64,000 bases of DNA, taken from contig NZ_AP024235.1 in the NCBI RefSeq assembly GCF_016756315.1, positions 3,162,001 to 3,226,000 of the forward strand, given 5' to 3'. Origin of the DNA: Alteromonas sp. KC3 (GTDB taxonomy: Bacteria; Pseudomonadota; Gammaproteobacteria; Enterobacterales; Alteromonadaceae). Position 1 is the stretch's first letter. Each line of letters opens with the position of its first letter. This document shows positions 18,058-26,436 of this stretch, one piece after another. The notes beneath the pieces were generated by a model, which was not told where the DNA came from, searched no databases, and was given only the letters and a program-made list of their open reading frames with translations. The position numbers and the translations under genes are program-made.

Positions 18058-19626
18058 ATGCAGGATTTACAGCAAACGCTCACTCAGATCCTTGACTACG
18101 TCAAGGGTGTCTGGATAAAGAAGCGTTACGTAATTATATTTTCATGGCTGATCTGTCCGATCGGCTTTTTATATGTAGCAACACTTCCGGACGTGTACTC
18201 TTCAAAAGCTCAGGTTTATGTAGATACACGTTCAGTACTTCAACCGCTTCTTCGCGGCCTCGCCATTCAAACTAACCCTGACCAAGAAATTCAAATGATG
18301 GCGAAAACATTACTAAGCCGCAGTAATGTTGAAAAAATAGCGCGTGAAAGTGATTTAGATATTACAACATCAACCGAGGCTGAGTTTGAAAGCTTGGTTA
18401 CGTCGTTGTCAAAAGATATTGCACTGCAATCGACAGGAAGAGATAACATTTTCAATATTTCATTTGAAAATGAATCGCCCACAGTAGCTCAGCGTGTTGT
18501 ACAAGAAACCTTAGACTTATTTGTTGAAGGTGCCTTGGGTAACAATCGAAAAGATACTGACACGGCGGGTCGCTTTCTGGATGAGCAAATAGCCGAGTAT
18601 GAATCGCGATTGTCTGAGGCTGAACAGCGTCTGGCTGATTTTAAGCGTCAATACAATGACATTTTGCCACTTGCGGGTACCTATTATTCTAGTTTGCAGT
18701 CGCTCAATAACGAGCTAGAGGCAACACAGCTTCAAATAAAGCAAACACAACAACAAGCTCAGTCACTAAAAAATCAGATTAACAATGCGAAACGTAGCGA
18801 TAGTTTTGGTGTTACTGATGCGGAAGAGCCCGTGCTTCGTACCCGATATGACGACCGTATAAAAACACTGGAAGAAGAGCTTGACCGATTAAAGCTTCGC
18901 TTTACCGATAAGCACCCAGATGTTGTGGAAGCGACAGCGTTACTTGAAAGCTTAGAAAAGTCTCGTCAAACTGAAATAGACGCGTTTTTAAATCAAGCTG
19001 ATGACAACGGAAGCCAACCACTAACAGAACTTAATCGCGAAATATCCCTTGAAGCAAGTCGCCTTGAGAGTCAAATTGCATCGCTTCGCGTGAAAGAAAC
19101 TGATCTTGAGGGTAAAATTGCTGCGCTTGAAAGCAAAGTAGACTTGATACCCCAAATTGAAGCTGAGTCTAGTGCGTTAAACCGTGATTACGGTATAACA
19201 AAGCGTAAGTATGAAGAATTGCTTTCTAGAAAAGAGTCTGCGGATTTATCAAGAAGAGCAGATGTATCTGCAGAAGACTTGCAGTTCAGAATAATTGAGC
19301 CGCCACTACTGCCCAAACGCCCTTCAGGCCCTAATAGAATAATTTTCTATACTGCCGTGCTAATTCTTGGCTTTGGTGCAGGTATTGCTATGGCGTTTTT
19401 AGTTAGCCAGCTTAAACCGGTACTAATACGACCTAAGCAGTTACTTAGCGTATCTGACTACCCTATTTGGGGAACAGTAACTCACTTAAATATTGAACAA
19501 ATTAATAAAACCAATAGGTCTCGCTTGATTATATTCTTAATGTCCAGCGGTGCTATTGTCGCGATGTACAGTGTTTTAATTGCCGCGGAAATTATGAATA
19601 TTGATTTATTCGGAGGCTTATTTTAA
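18058..19626 (+). CDS. XrtA-system polysaccharide chain-length determinant (Wzz family)
   Basis: This 522-residue inner-membrane protein has a first transmembrane helix near residues 24-44 and a final one near 420-445, with another hydrophobic stretch close to the C-terminus (about 488-508). The periplasmic part between is rich in long coiled coils (about 175-390; many Gln/Glu/Leu heptads). It matches the Wzz/GNVR family that controls chain length together with the tyrosine kinase. The kinase gene starts in the stop codon (TAATG, 1-bp overlap), so the two are translationally coupled. Confidence 0.92.
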   Translation: MQDLQQTLTQILDYVKGVWIKKRYVIIFSWLICPIGFLYVATLPDVYSSKAQVYVDTRSVLQPLLRGLAIQTNPDQEIQMMAKTLLSRSNVEKIARESDLDITTSTEAEFESLVTSLSKDIALQSTGRDNIFNISFENESPTVAQRVVQETLDLFVEGALGNNRKDTDTAGRFLDEQIAEYESRLSEAEQRLADFKRQYNDILPLAGTYYSSLQSLNNELEATQLQIKQTQQQAQSLKNQINNAKRSDSFGVTDAEEPVLRTRYDDRIKTLEEELDRLKLRFTDKHPDVVEATALLESLEKSRQTEIDAFLNQADDNGSQPLTELNREISLEASRLESQIASLRVKETDLEGKIAALESKVDLIPQIEAESSALNRDYGITKRKYEELLSRKESADLSRRADVSAEDLQFRIIEPPLLPKRPSGPNRIIFYTAVLILGFGAGIAMAFLVSQLKPVLIRPKQLLSVSDYPIWGTVTHLNIEQINKTNRSRLIIFLMSSGAIVAMYSVLIAAEIMNIDLFGGLF

Positions 19627-20633
19627 TGAAAAATACAATTGAAAAAGCACTCCAGAAACAAAGAGAAGCAAAGGCGAACAGTAAGAAAGCCAGCACGGAT
19701 GATTTGAATCATGAATCCCCTCAGGTGGACGCACAGGTTAACGCGCCCACAGAGCATTCTGCTGACTCTGTTCAAGCCAATACGCCAGTTACAGGCGAAA
19801 CTCCAGCTCAAACAGTTACTCAAGAAGCAGAGTTACCCAAAGGTGAAGCTCAGCAATCACCCGCTTCTAGTAATCAACCACAGCGTTCTCCACTTCCTGA
19901 GTTCGTGATTGATTTCGAACGTTTGGAAAAGAATGGTCATATTTCATTAACCGGTGAAAGAAAGCAGATTAACGAAGAGTATCGTGAAATAAAGCGTAAG
20001 CTTTTAGCAAACTCTTTCGGTTCTCTGTCAAAAACGCTTCATAACCCTAATATTATTATGGTGACAAGTAGTCGACCGTCTGAAGGAAAAACCTTTACGG
20101 CAACTAACCTTGCAATGAGTATTGCGTCAGAGAAAGACAAAACTGTACTGCTTGTTGACGCTGACGTGCTAAAACCTAATGTATTAAATACGTTAGGTTT
20201 AGAGCGTCGAAAAGGTTTGATGGAGTATTTGACAGGTGATGTTGAAGATATCGCTGATGTGTTGTATCCAACGAATATCGACAAACTTAAGATAATTCCG
20301 GCGGGTAAATCACACCACTTGTCTACGGAACTGCTAGCCAGTCAGAAGATGCACGACACTGTAGATGAATTTGCCAACCGCTATCCTGATCGTATTGTTA
20401 TTTTTGATACACCACCGCTTATCGGTATTAACGAAAGTGCCATACTTGCCAACTTTGCGGGTCAAGCTGTTGTTGTGGTGGAAGAAGGTAGAGCGAAAAT
20501 AAATGACATTAAAATGTCGGTTGAGCGATTAAACCCAGATATGGCAATTGGTTTTGTTGTGAACAAATCAATACATAATGACACCGATGGAAGCGGATAT
20601 TATGGATACTATTACTCAGAACGAAGCAACTAA
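19626..20633 (+). CDS. XrtA-associated tyrosine autokinase (BY-kinase)
   Basis: This 335-residue cytoplasmic kinase has a Walker A motif SSRPSEGKT (148-156) and Walker A' LLVDADVLKP (from 175). A later stretch, IVIFDTPPLIG, is the Walker B-like motif. Its C-terminus ends in a Tyr cluster (GSGYYGYYYSERSN), the autophosphorylation site that controls assembly of bacterial tyrosine kinases. The first about 90 residues are Gln/Ala/Pro-rich and probably disordered. It works with the chain-length protein encoded just upstream. The next gene begins within its last codons. Confidence 0.93.
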   Translation: MKNTIEKALQKQREAKANSKKASTDDLNHESPQVDAQVNAPTEHSADSVQANTPVTGETPAQTVTQEAELPKGEAQQSPASSNQPQRSPLPEFVIDFERLEKNGHISLTGERKQINEEYREIKRKLLANSFGSLSKTLHNPNIIMVTSSRPSEGKTFTATNLAMSIASEKDKTVLLVDADVLKPNVLNTLGLERRKGLMEYLTGDVEDIADVLYPTNIDKLKIIPAGKSHHLSTELLASQKMHDTVDEFANRYPDRIVIFDTPPLIGINESAILANFAGQAVVVVEEGRAKINDIKMSVERLNPDMAIGFVVNKSIHNDTDGSGYYGYYYSERSN

Positions 20634-22284
20634 GTATTGCTTTGCGAAAAAGCCGCTTTGTGCTGTTGTCGCCACTTTACTGCTTGCAAACAGTAATGTG
20701 GCGCTAGCGAAACTAAAAGTCACAGCAAACGCTTCGGCCGAAGGTATATTTCAAGATGTTGACTCCGAAGAAAATGGCACGTTTTCGTTAACGACACTTT
20801 CGGTTAATCCAAGTATTAACGCCTCGTATGAGTCTCGGACATTCAACGGGTTATGGCAAGGTAAGCTTACTCATTTAGAACGTGACAACGACGATGCTAG
20901 CCGAGAAGATACCTATGGCGAGTATAGCTATTCTGCTAATTGGGCACCTTTTGATGAATTATTAGAGTTTGAAGCATCTGGTGCATTGAATTATCGAAAT
21001 GCCCAGGCTGGAAACTTCTTAGTATCTGACTTTTTCACAAACGCAGACGCACTAGCGAAGACACGCTCAAATCGTATTGGCGTGTCTACTGCCCTAACGC
21101 AAGGCGACTGGGTGCGAGGCCGTGGTCAAGCTTCTTATTCAGATGTAGCATCTGAACAGAATGCGCTGAATAACGGCTTTGCACTGAACAATGACACTTA
21201 TCAGATGTCAGCTAACCTTGTTAATGGTGATAGAGCAGAATACGTAATATGGAATGTTACGGGCAGCTTCCAAAACACTGACCGCGCACAAGCAGGACAA
21301 GGTGACTTTATATCGCGCAATGCGTCGGGCTTTTTAGATATTCATTTCGTAAAGCACTGGGCACTTCGATTAACCGGTGCTCATGAAGGTAACCAAGTAT
21401 CAGACAGAAATGATACTACAAGCTTGGTTCGCAAGTTTAATTCTTATGGTGCCGGTTTAACGTATCGCCAAAGCCAAAATAGGTACATTTCATTCACCGC
21501 CAATACCACTGATTCAGATATTGAAAATGATGACGGCGAAAGCTTTGTTGGCGTTGACCTTCAGTGGGCGTTTAGTTCACGCACTAGTTTGAGCGCAAAC
21601 TACGGCCGCCGGTTCTTTGGTGAAACGGCTGGCGCCAATATAAGTTACAATTCAAAGTATTTTAGAACGTCTTTTGGATACTCAGAAGATGTGACAAATA
21701 CAAGCCGATTATTTGCTGACCCAGAAAACTTGGGCGTGTTTGTTTGCCCTGTCAACTCAGGCTCAATTGCAAGTTGCTTTCAGCCAAATAGCTTAAGCTA
21801 TGTGCCAAATGCAGACGAGCAATTTGTACAAATCACCACGCAGAACCTTGAGTTTAACGATGACATCATTGTTCGTAAAAGTAGTAACTTTCAAATGGGA
21901 TACGACTTTTCTCGGGTAACGCTAGGTATGTCGTGGCGCTATTCAGAAGATGATGCGCTTGATCAAGATAGGCTTACACGTACATATTCTTTGGGCTCTA
22001 CCTTGGCTTATCGCATCGGTAATTATACTAATGTGAATGCAAGTGTTAACTACGCCAATATAACTCAACGTTCTGAAACGCTTAACAGTGGCGAAAGTGA
22101 CAACTGGAATGCTACGCTAGGTATTGAGCGTACGTTTGGTCGCGTATTGAAGGTTTACACGAATTTGAACTATGTCGATAGAAGTGGAGACCTAATAGGT
22201 GGTGGCGGTATCAGTAACGGCTTCTTTGGCGCCAACTTCACCGATAGACGCATTACGTTAGGGATCACCTACACTTACGATTAA
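20602..22284 (+). CDS. XrtA/PEP-CTERM system-associated outer-membrane beta-barrel protein
   Basis: The protein (560 residues from ATG 20602) has a signal peptide ending ANSNVALA, followed by a long run of alternating polar/aromatic beta strands with many Asn, Ser, Tyr and Thr, ending ITLGITYTYD. This fits the PEP-CTERM-system-associated outer-membrane protein family often encoded next to the kinase, probably a beta-barrel for polymer secretion. I choose the third in-frame ATG because GGAAG lies eight bases upstream; the first at 20578 would add eight residues. The gene overlaps the kinase 3' end by 32 bp. It is the last gene of the plus-strand EPS operon. Confidence 0.85.
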   Translation: MDTITQNEATKYCFAKKPLCAVVATLLLANSNVALAKLKVTANASAEGIFQDVDSEENGTFSLTTLSVNPSINASYESRTFNGLWQGKLTHLERDNDDASREDTYGEYSYSANWAPFDELLEFEASGALNYRNAQAGNFLVSDFFTNADALAKTRSNRIGVSTALTQGDWVRGRGQASYSDVASEQNALNNGFALNNDTYQMSANLVNGDRAEYVIWNVTGSFQNTDRAQAGQGDFISRNASGFLDIHFVKHWALRLTGAHEGNQVSDRNDTTSLVRKFNSYGAGLTYRQSQNRYISFTANTTDSDIENDDGESFVGVDLQWAFSSRTSLSANYGRRFFGETAGANISYNSKYFRTSFGYSEDVTNTSRLFADPENLGVFVCPVNSGSIASCFQPNSLSYVPNADEQFVQITTQNLEFNDDIIVRKSSNFQMGYDFSRVTLGMSWRYSEDDALDQDRLTRTYSLGSTLAYRIGNYTNVNASVNYANITQRSETLNSGESDNWNATLGIERTFGRVLKVYTNLNYVDRSGDLIGGGGISNGFFGANFTDRRITLGITYTYD

Positions 22285-22343
22285 TTCTCCATTTGTCACC
22301 GTCGACGGCATGAATAAATGGTGAATTGACAACAACGGTCTAA

Positions 22344-22386
22344 TAAAAAAGCGCCTGTACGTAAAAACGTATCAGGCGCTTTTTTG
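22344..22386. terminator. Bidirectional Rho-independent terminator
   Basis: The inverted repeat GCGCCTG (22351-22357) / CAGGCGC (22373-22379), extended by TACGT/ACGTA inside, is flanked by an A-run on the left and a T-run on the right. It lies between the convergent outer-membrane protein gene and the ATPase gene and can end transcription from both sides. Confidence 0.9.
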
Positions 22387-22415
22387 TTGTTTGCGTTTTA
22401 ATTGAGCGAGTAGTT

Positions 22416-23483
22416 TTACTGCTCTTTTTTGTCATCACTCTTTAAGCGAACGTAGGTTTTGAACTTCTTTTTCATCAGTTTATCTACGTACTGTGTCATT
22501 TTCACTTTTTGCGATATCGCGTCGTCTAACGCGTCTACAAGCTCAGCTAGCATATCAAGATAGTATTTAGTATCGCGTATTACATTACCTTTAGGTGTCA
22601 TCACCGTTTTGCTTTCAGGGCTGTCTGCGAAGCCCATATGCTCGGTCACTTCCGCGCCAGTTTTATCTGGCTCAAACATTTCCGCTTTAACTTCTTCTAT
22701 GACTTCATCGACAGCTTCTGCTGAAAATGTATCTAGCTCTTCAAGGAAGCCATAAAGCATGACGCGGTCCATGAGGGTATTAATTTTGCGCGGTACCCCA
22801 CGTGTGAACAAGTGAATACGCTCGTGCGCTTCATCACTGAACAATTGCGAACCGTTCCAACCTGCATGATGTAAGCGATAGTCAATGTATTCCTTACACT
22901 CTTCAAGTGTCAGTGGCGCAAGATGGCATGAAGCCACGATGCGTTGTCGGAATTGCTCCATATTTGGTGCGCGTAATATTGGCTGTAACTCTTCTTGGCC
23001 CAACAAAAAGCTCTGAATAAGCGGCTTTCCGTTAAGCTGGAAATTACTTAGCATCCGCAATTCTTCAATTGTTTCCAGAGGTAAGTTTTGTGCCTCATCA
23101 ACAAGCAATAACGCTCTGCGCCCTGCTCTATTTAGATCATACAGGAATATCTCTAGTGCCTTGAGAATATCTGCTTTTGAGCGTCCTTCAGTAGCGATAT
23201 CAAACTTTGCTGCCACCATTTTTACTAACTCATCAGGTGATAGCTTAGGTGTCACGATTTGTGCTGCGGCAATATCGTCTTCAATCTCTTCAAGCAGGCT
23301 ATTTGCAATAGTCGTCTTACCGGTACCAATACCACCTGTAATAACAATGAATCCTTCGGCTTGCGACAGGCCGTACTGCAAATAAGACATGGCTCGTTTG
23401 TGCCACTTACTGGCGAAGAAGAAGGCAGGATCTGGGGTTAACTGAAACGGTTTCGAGTTAAGTCCGTAATAACTTTCGTACAT
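22416..23483 (-). CDS. XrtA-associated ATPase (ExeA/GspA-like AAA protein)
   Basis: This 355-residue ATPase begins MYESYYGLNSKPFQLTPDP, the signature N-terminus of the ExeA/XrtA-associated family. The Walker A motif is GGIGTGKTT (50-58) and the Walker B motif is LLLVDEAQNL. The C-terminal 80 residues are charged and helical. Family members sit in EPS/PEP-CTERM loci, and its function there is unproven. It is transcribed toward the plus-strand EPS operon, separated by a bidirectional terminator, so it has its own promoter in the 113-bp gap upstream. Confidence 0.92.
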   Translation of the reverse strand: MYESYYGLNSKPFQLTPDPAFFFASKWHKRAMSYLQYGLSQAEGFIVITGGIGTGKTTIANSLLEEIEDDIAAAQIVTPKLSPDELVKMVAAKFDIATEGRSKADILKALEIFLYDLNRAGRRALLLVDEAQNLPLETIEELRMLSNFQLNGKPLIQSFLLGQEELQPILRAPNMEQFRQRIVASCHLAPLTLEECKEYIDYRLHHAGWNGSQLFSDEAHERIHLFTRGVPRKINTLMDRVMLYGFLEELDTFSAEAVDEVIEEVKAEMFEPDKTGAEVTEHMGFADSPESKTVMTPKGNVIRDTKYYLDMLAELVDALDDAISQKVKMTQYVDKLMKKKFKTYVRLKSDDKKEQ

Positions 23484-23596
23484 GCAAAATTACCGTTGAA
23501 TATCGTGTTTAAAAAGCGCGCAGCTATAGTACCCAACAACACGCTTATATCGAAGTGTTAAATGTGCGCAGTAGATGATTTTACATTATTCACCGC

Positions 23597-25027
23597 TTAT
23601 CGAAGTTTGTTTTGCGTAATGCGCTCAATGATACCGGTAGTAGAAACGCCATCTTCGAAGGTTAACACCTCGACACGACCACCATTAGCCATCACTTCTT
23701 TACCACCAGCGATGTCTTCTACTTTGTAATCGCCGCCTTTCACAAGGACATCGGGTAGTAATCGTGCAATTAAACGCTGAGGCGTGTCTTCTTCAAACGG
23801 GACTACCCAATCAACCGCACTTAGCCCAGCTAAGACAGCCATACGACGATTAACATTGTTTACCGGACGACCAGGGCCTTTCAACGCCGTAACAGAGGCA
23901 TCGGTGTTCACCGCCACAATCAGCCTATCACCCAGCTGCGCCGCTTCCTCTAGGTAAGACACATGACCGGAATGTAATATATCAAAACACCCATTGGTCA
24001 TCACAATTCTTTCGCCACGTGCTTTAGCTGCTTTTAGCGCTATAGCCAGTTGGTCTTCTGTCATAACCCCACCATCTAGATGCACAGACTGCTCGCCTAG
24101 TACAAGAGCAAGCTCAGTGTTAGACACCGTTGAAGTGCCAAGCTTACCCACAACCACACTAGCCGCTAGGTTAGCCAACACACAAGCGGCCTGAAGTGGA
24201 AGGTCACACGCCATAGCCACTGATAAGGTTGATACTACCGTGTCGCCAGCACCGGTCACGTCGTAAACTTCTTTGGCCTTTGCAGGTAGATGAAATTCAG
24301 TATTTTCACTTTCAAATAGCGTCATACCGTCTTCTGAACGGGTTACAAGCAGCGCATCTAACGCTAAGTCAGCTTTTAATGTGTTGGCTTTTTCAACTAA
24401 GCTTTTCTCTGAATCAACTTCACCAACAATTCCGCGTAATTCATCCATATTAGGCGTAATAAGCGTAGCACCAGCGTACTTAGAAAAATCACTGCCTTTG
24501 GGATCAACCACTACGCGCTTACCTTTTGCTCTTGCACGTGCAATCAGTGTTTGAGGGTTACTCAAGCATCCCTTGGCGTAGTCACTTAAAATCACGACAT
24601 CAACGTCATCTAAGGCATTGTCAAAAGCCTTTTCTAAGTCTTGCTTATTGGTATCAGCAAAACTCTTTTCAAAATCGAGTCTAAGCAGTTGTTGGTTACG
24701 ACTCATAACACGCAATTTGGTAATTGTGTCAAAACCTGGAACGGCGAAGAATTGGCAATTAATATCGTAGGTTTGTAAACGCTCTTTTAATATGCGGGCA
24801 TTTTCATCATTACCGCACATGCCCAACAAGGTTACCTGAGCCCCTAAGGTTGCCACATTTACCGCAACATTTGCAGCACCACCGGCTCGATCTTCAGCAC
24901 TACTCACATTGACCACAGGCACAGGTGCCTCGGGCGATATACGTCCGGTGCCACCACTCCAATAACGATCTAACATTAGGTCGCCAACAATAAGCACTTT
25001 TGCTTTTGTAAAATCTGGTAATATCAT
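23597..25027 (-). CDS. hldE: Bifunctional heptose-7-phosphate kinase / heptose-1-phosphate adenylyltransferase
   Basis: The 476-residue protein has an N-terminal ribokinase-like domain (residues 1-about 320; [18 protein letters not shown] and the anion-hole [12 protein letters not shown]) and a C-terminal cytidylyltransferase-like domain (from about 340; [19 protein letters not shown], the HxGH motif). Length and order match HldE (RfaE), which makes ADP-heptose for the lipopolysaccharide core. Its start codon overlaps the start codon of the divergent GIY-YIG gene. The gene is alone on the minus strand after a gap of about 110 bp to the ATPase gene. Confidence 0.96.
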   Translation of the reverse strand: MILPDFTKAKVLIVGDLMLDRYWSGGTGRISPEAPVPVVNVSSAEDRAGGAANVAVNVATLGAQVTLLGMCGNDENARILKERLQTYDINCQFFAVPGFDTITKLRVMSRNQQLLRLDFEKSFADTNKQDLEKAFDNALDDVDVVILSDYAKGCLSNPQTLIARARAKGKRVVVDPKGSDFSKYAGATLITPNMDELRGIVGEVDSEKSLVEKANTLKADLALDALLVTRSEDGMTLFESENTEFHLPAKAKEVYDVTGAGDTVVSTLSVAMACDLPLQAACVLANLAASVVVGKLGTSTVSNTELALVLGEQSVHLDGGVMTEDQLAIALKAAKARGERIVMTNGCFDILHSGHVSYLEEAAQLGDRLIVAVNTDASVTALKGPGRPVNNVNRRMAVLAGLSAVDWVVPFEEDTPQRLIARLLPDVLVKGGDYKVEDIAGGKEVMANGGRVEVLTFEDGVSTTGIIERITQNKLR

Positions 25028-25403
25028 GCTGAAAATAACTTATAAGACAGTGAGTACATTGGCACAGAGTATAACAGCCAACAAGGGCAATACCCACAGT
25101 AGCGAAGCAAATAACCCTTGGTATCTTTACCTAATCGAAAACAAGTTAGGTCAGCTTTACACTGGCATTACCACCGACCCAATTCGGCGAATTGCACAAC
25201 ACCGCGGTGAGAAAAAAGGCGGCGCAAAAGCCCTAAAGGGAAAAACACCACTCGAATTTCGCGCTGTTTTTAAGATAGAGAGTAAATCTCAGGCAGCTAA
25301 GCTTGAAGTACAAGTAAAGCGCCTTAGTCGGTCGCAGAAAAACAAGGTCATCGAGCAAGGTGTACTCAATGACCTGCTATGTATTAAAGAACAGTTTAGC
25401 TGA
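25026..25403 (+). CDS. GIY-YIG nuclease superfamily protein (YhbQ/UPF0213 type)
   Basis: The protein has the compact GIY-YIG fold: [28 protein letters not shown] is read from about residue 32, with the conserved Tyr pair and the Arg of the active site, then GGAKALKG, typical of YhbQ-like proteins. Members are about 95-100 residues, so the first about 30 residues of this 125-residue frame may not be translated; alternative starts are GTG 25050 or TTG 25059. With the ATG at 25026, the start codons of this gene and hldE would share bases. DNA-related function of the family is not well defined. Confidence 0.8.
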   Translation: MLKITYKTVSTLAQSITANKGNTHSSEANNPWYLYLIENKLGQLYTGITTDPIRRIAQHRGEKKGGAKALKGKTPLEFRAVFKIESKSQAAKLEVQVKRLSRSQKNKVIEQGVLNDLLCIKEQFS

Positions 25404-25433
25404 GTAATTAAAGGGTTCTTTGCAGGATAACGG

Positions 25434-26339
25434 TTAGCCGCCTAATACTGCATTGATAATCATTGCATTGCCGATACTTAAGGTAAATCCAAGCGCGGCG
25501 ACGCCGACATTATGCTGTTGGTCAACTTCTTGGCGATAGTTCATACCAAACAAAATAATTTTTTTACTTACCAACACGAGAATGTGCAGTGCCAACGCCA
25601 TACAAACACTCACAATCAGCCAACCAGTAACATTACTCACATACCCAGATGGGCTGTAAATCAAAAGGTTCTTCGCAGCAGACACTATCATAGCAGTACC
25701 CAATAAATTCCCTGTGTGTTCTATTGCTAACGCCAGTTGGCCTTTTTCTAGCGCACCTTGAAAAGAATCGTTTTGGTTGTCTTTAGCATACCTAAATTCC
25801 AAAATACGCGTCATGACTAGCAACATAGTGAGAACCACTGAGAAGCCTGTGACAATAGCGATGAGCGCATTCATGTCACTGCCGTCGACCCAAAGCATGA
25901 TATTTCGAAGTACGATGGCGCTTGCCACCAAACTGGCAGCGTCTACTAGCGCAACACTTACACTGCGCTCGGCAATCATTTCATGGGTATCTATTTTGTT
26001 AAGTACTAACTTATCGTGCGCGAATCGGCCTAGTTTCACGAGTAATATACCCACTACACCAAACGTAACCATGCCAATTGCCGCTTCTTTAAAGCCCTGC
26101 CCTACATGTCTACCTACAACAGAGCTCAGTACAATACAAAGCGATAACATGCCACCGGCAATACTTATTCCAAACGCGAAATTGTCCTTAACGCCTAGCT
26201 CTTCAGTAACAGAGTACTCGCGTACTGCCCCCGTCACCCATTTCATGATCATCAATAGTACTAGTGCTATGCCTACATCCATTGCAAGATAGATCAATAA
26301 TTCTTCCGATAGAGGTACTAGTTTTACCAAGGCTTCCAC
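25434..26339 (-). CDS. Membrane protein with two DUF350 domains
   Basis: This 301-residue protein has about eight hydrophobic helices arranged as two similar halves (about residues 15-145 and 155-300), each with Gly/Ala-rich helices such as NFAFGISIAGGMLSL and NVGVAALGFTLSIGNAM. This is the DUF350 (YjfL-type) duplication. Its function is unknown. It is convergent with the GIY-YIG gene and divergent from glnE (97 bp apart). I see no strong terminator between it and the GIY-YIG gene. Confidence 0.78.
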   Translation of the reverse strand: MEALVKLVPLSEELLIYLAMDVGIALVLLMIMKWVTGAVREYSVTEELGVKDNFAFGISIAGGMLSLCIVLSSVVGRHVGQGFKEAAIGMVTFGVVGILLVKLGRFAHDKLVLNKIDTHEMIAERSVSVALVDAASLVASAIVLRNIMLWVDGSDMNALIAIVTGFSVVLTMLLVMTRILEFRYAKDNQNDSFQGALEKGQLALAIEHTGNLLGTAMIVSAAKNLLIYSPSGYVSNVTGWLIVSVCMALALHILVLVSKKIILFGMNYRQEVDQQHNVGVAALGFTLSIGNAMIINAVLGG

Positions 26340-26436
26340 GTTATCTTTGCTCCCTGAACTCTTTTTTTAGTTCGTGTGTATTCGATTAGGGCCTGCTTGC
26401 CCATGCAAGGCTACCATTAAGTAATAAGCGAGTATT

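Noticed and set aside
25777..26292. A 171-residue plus-strand frame rich in Ser and Thr
   Set aside because: It lies fully antisense to the DUF350 gene, has no Shine-Dalgarno and low-complexity composition; it is a shadow frame.
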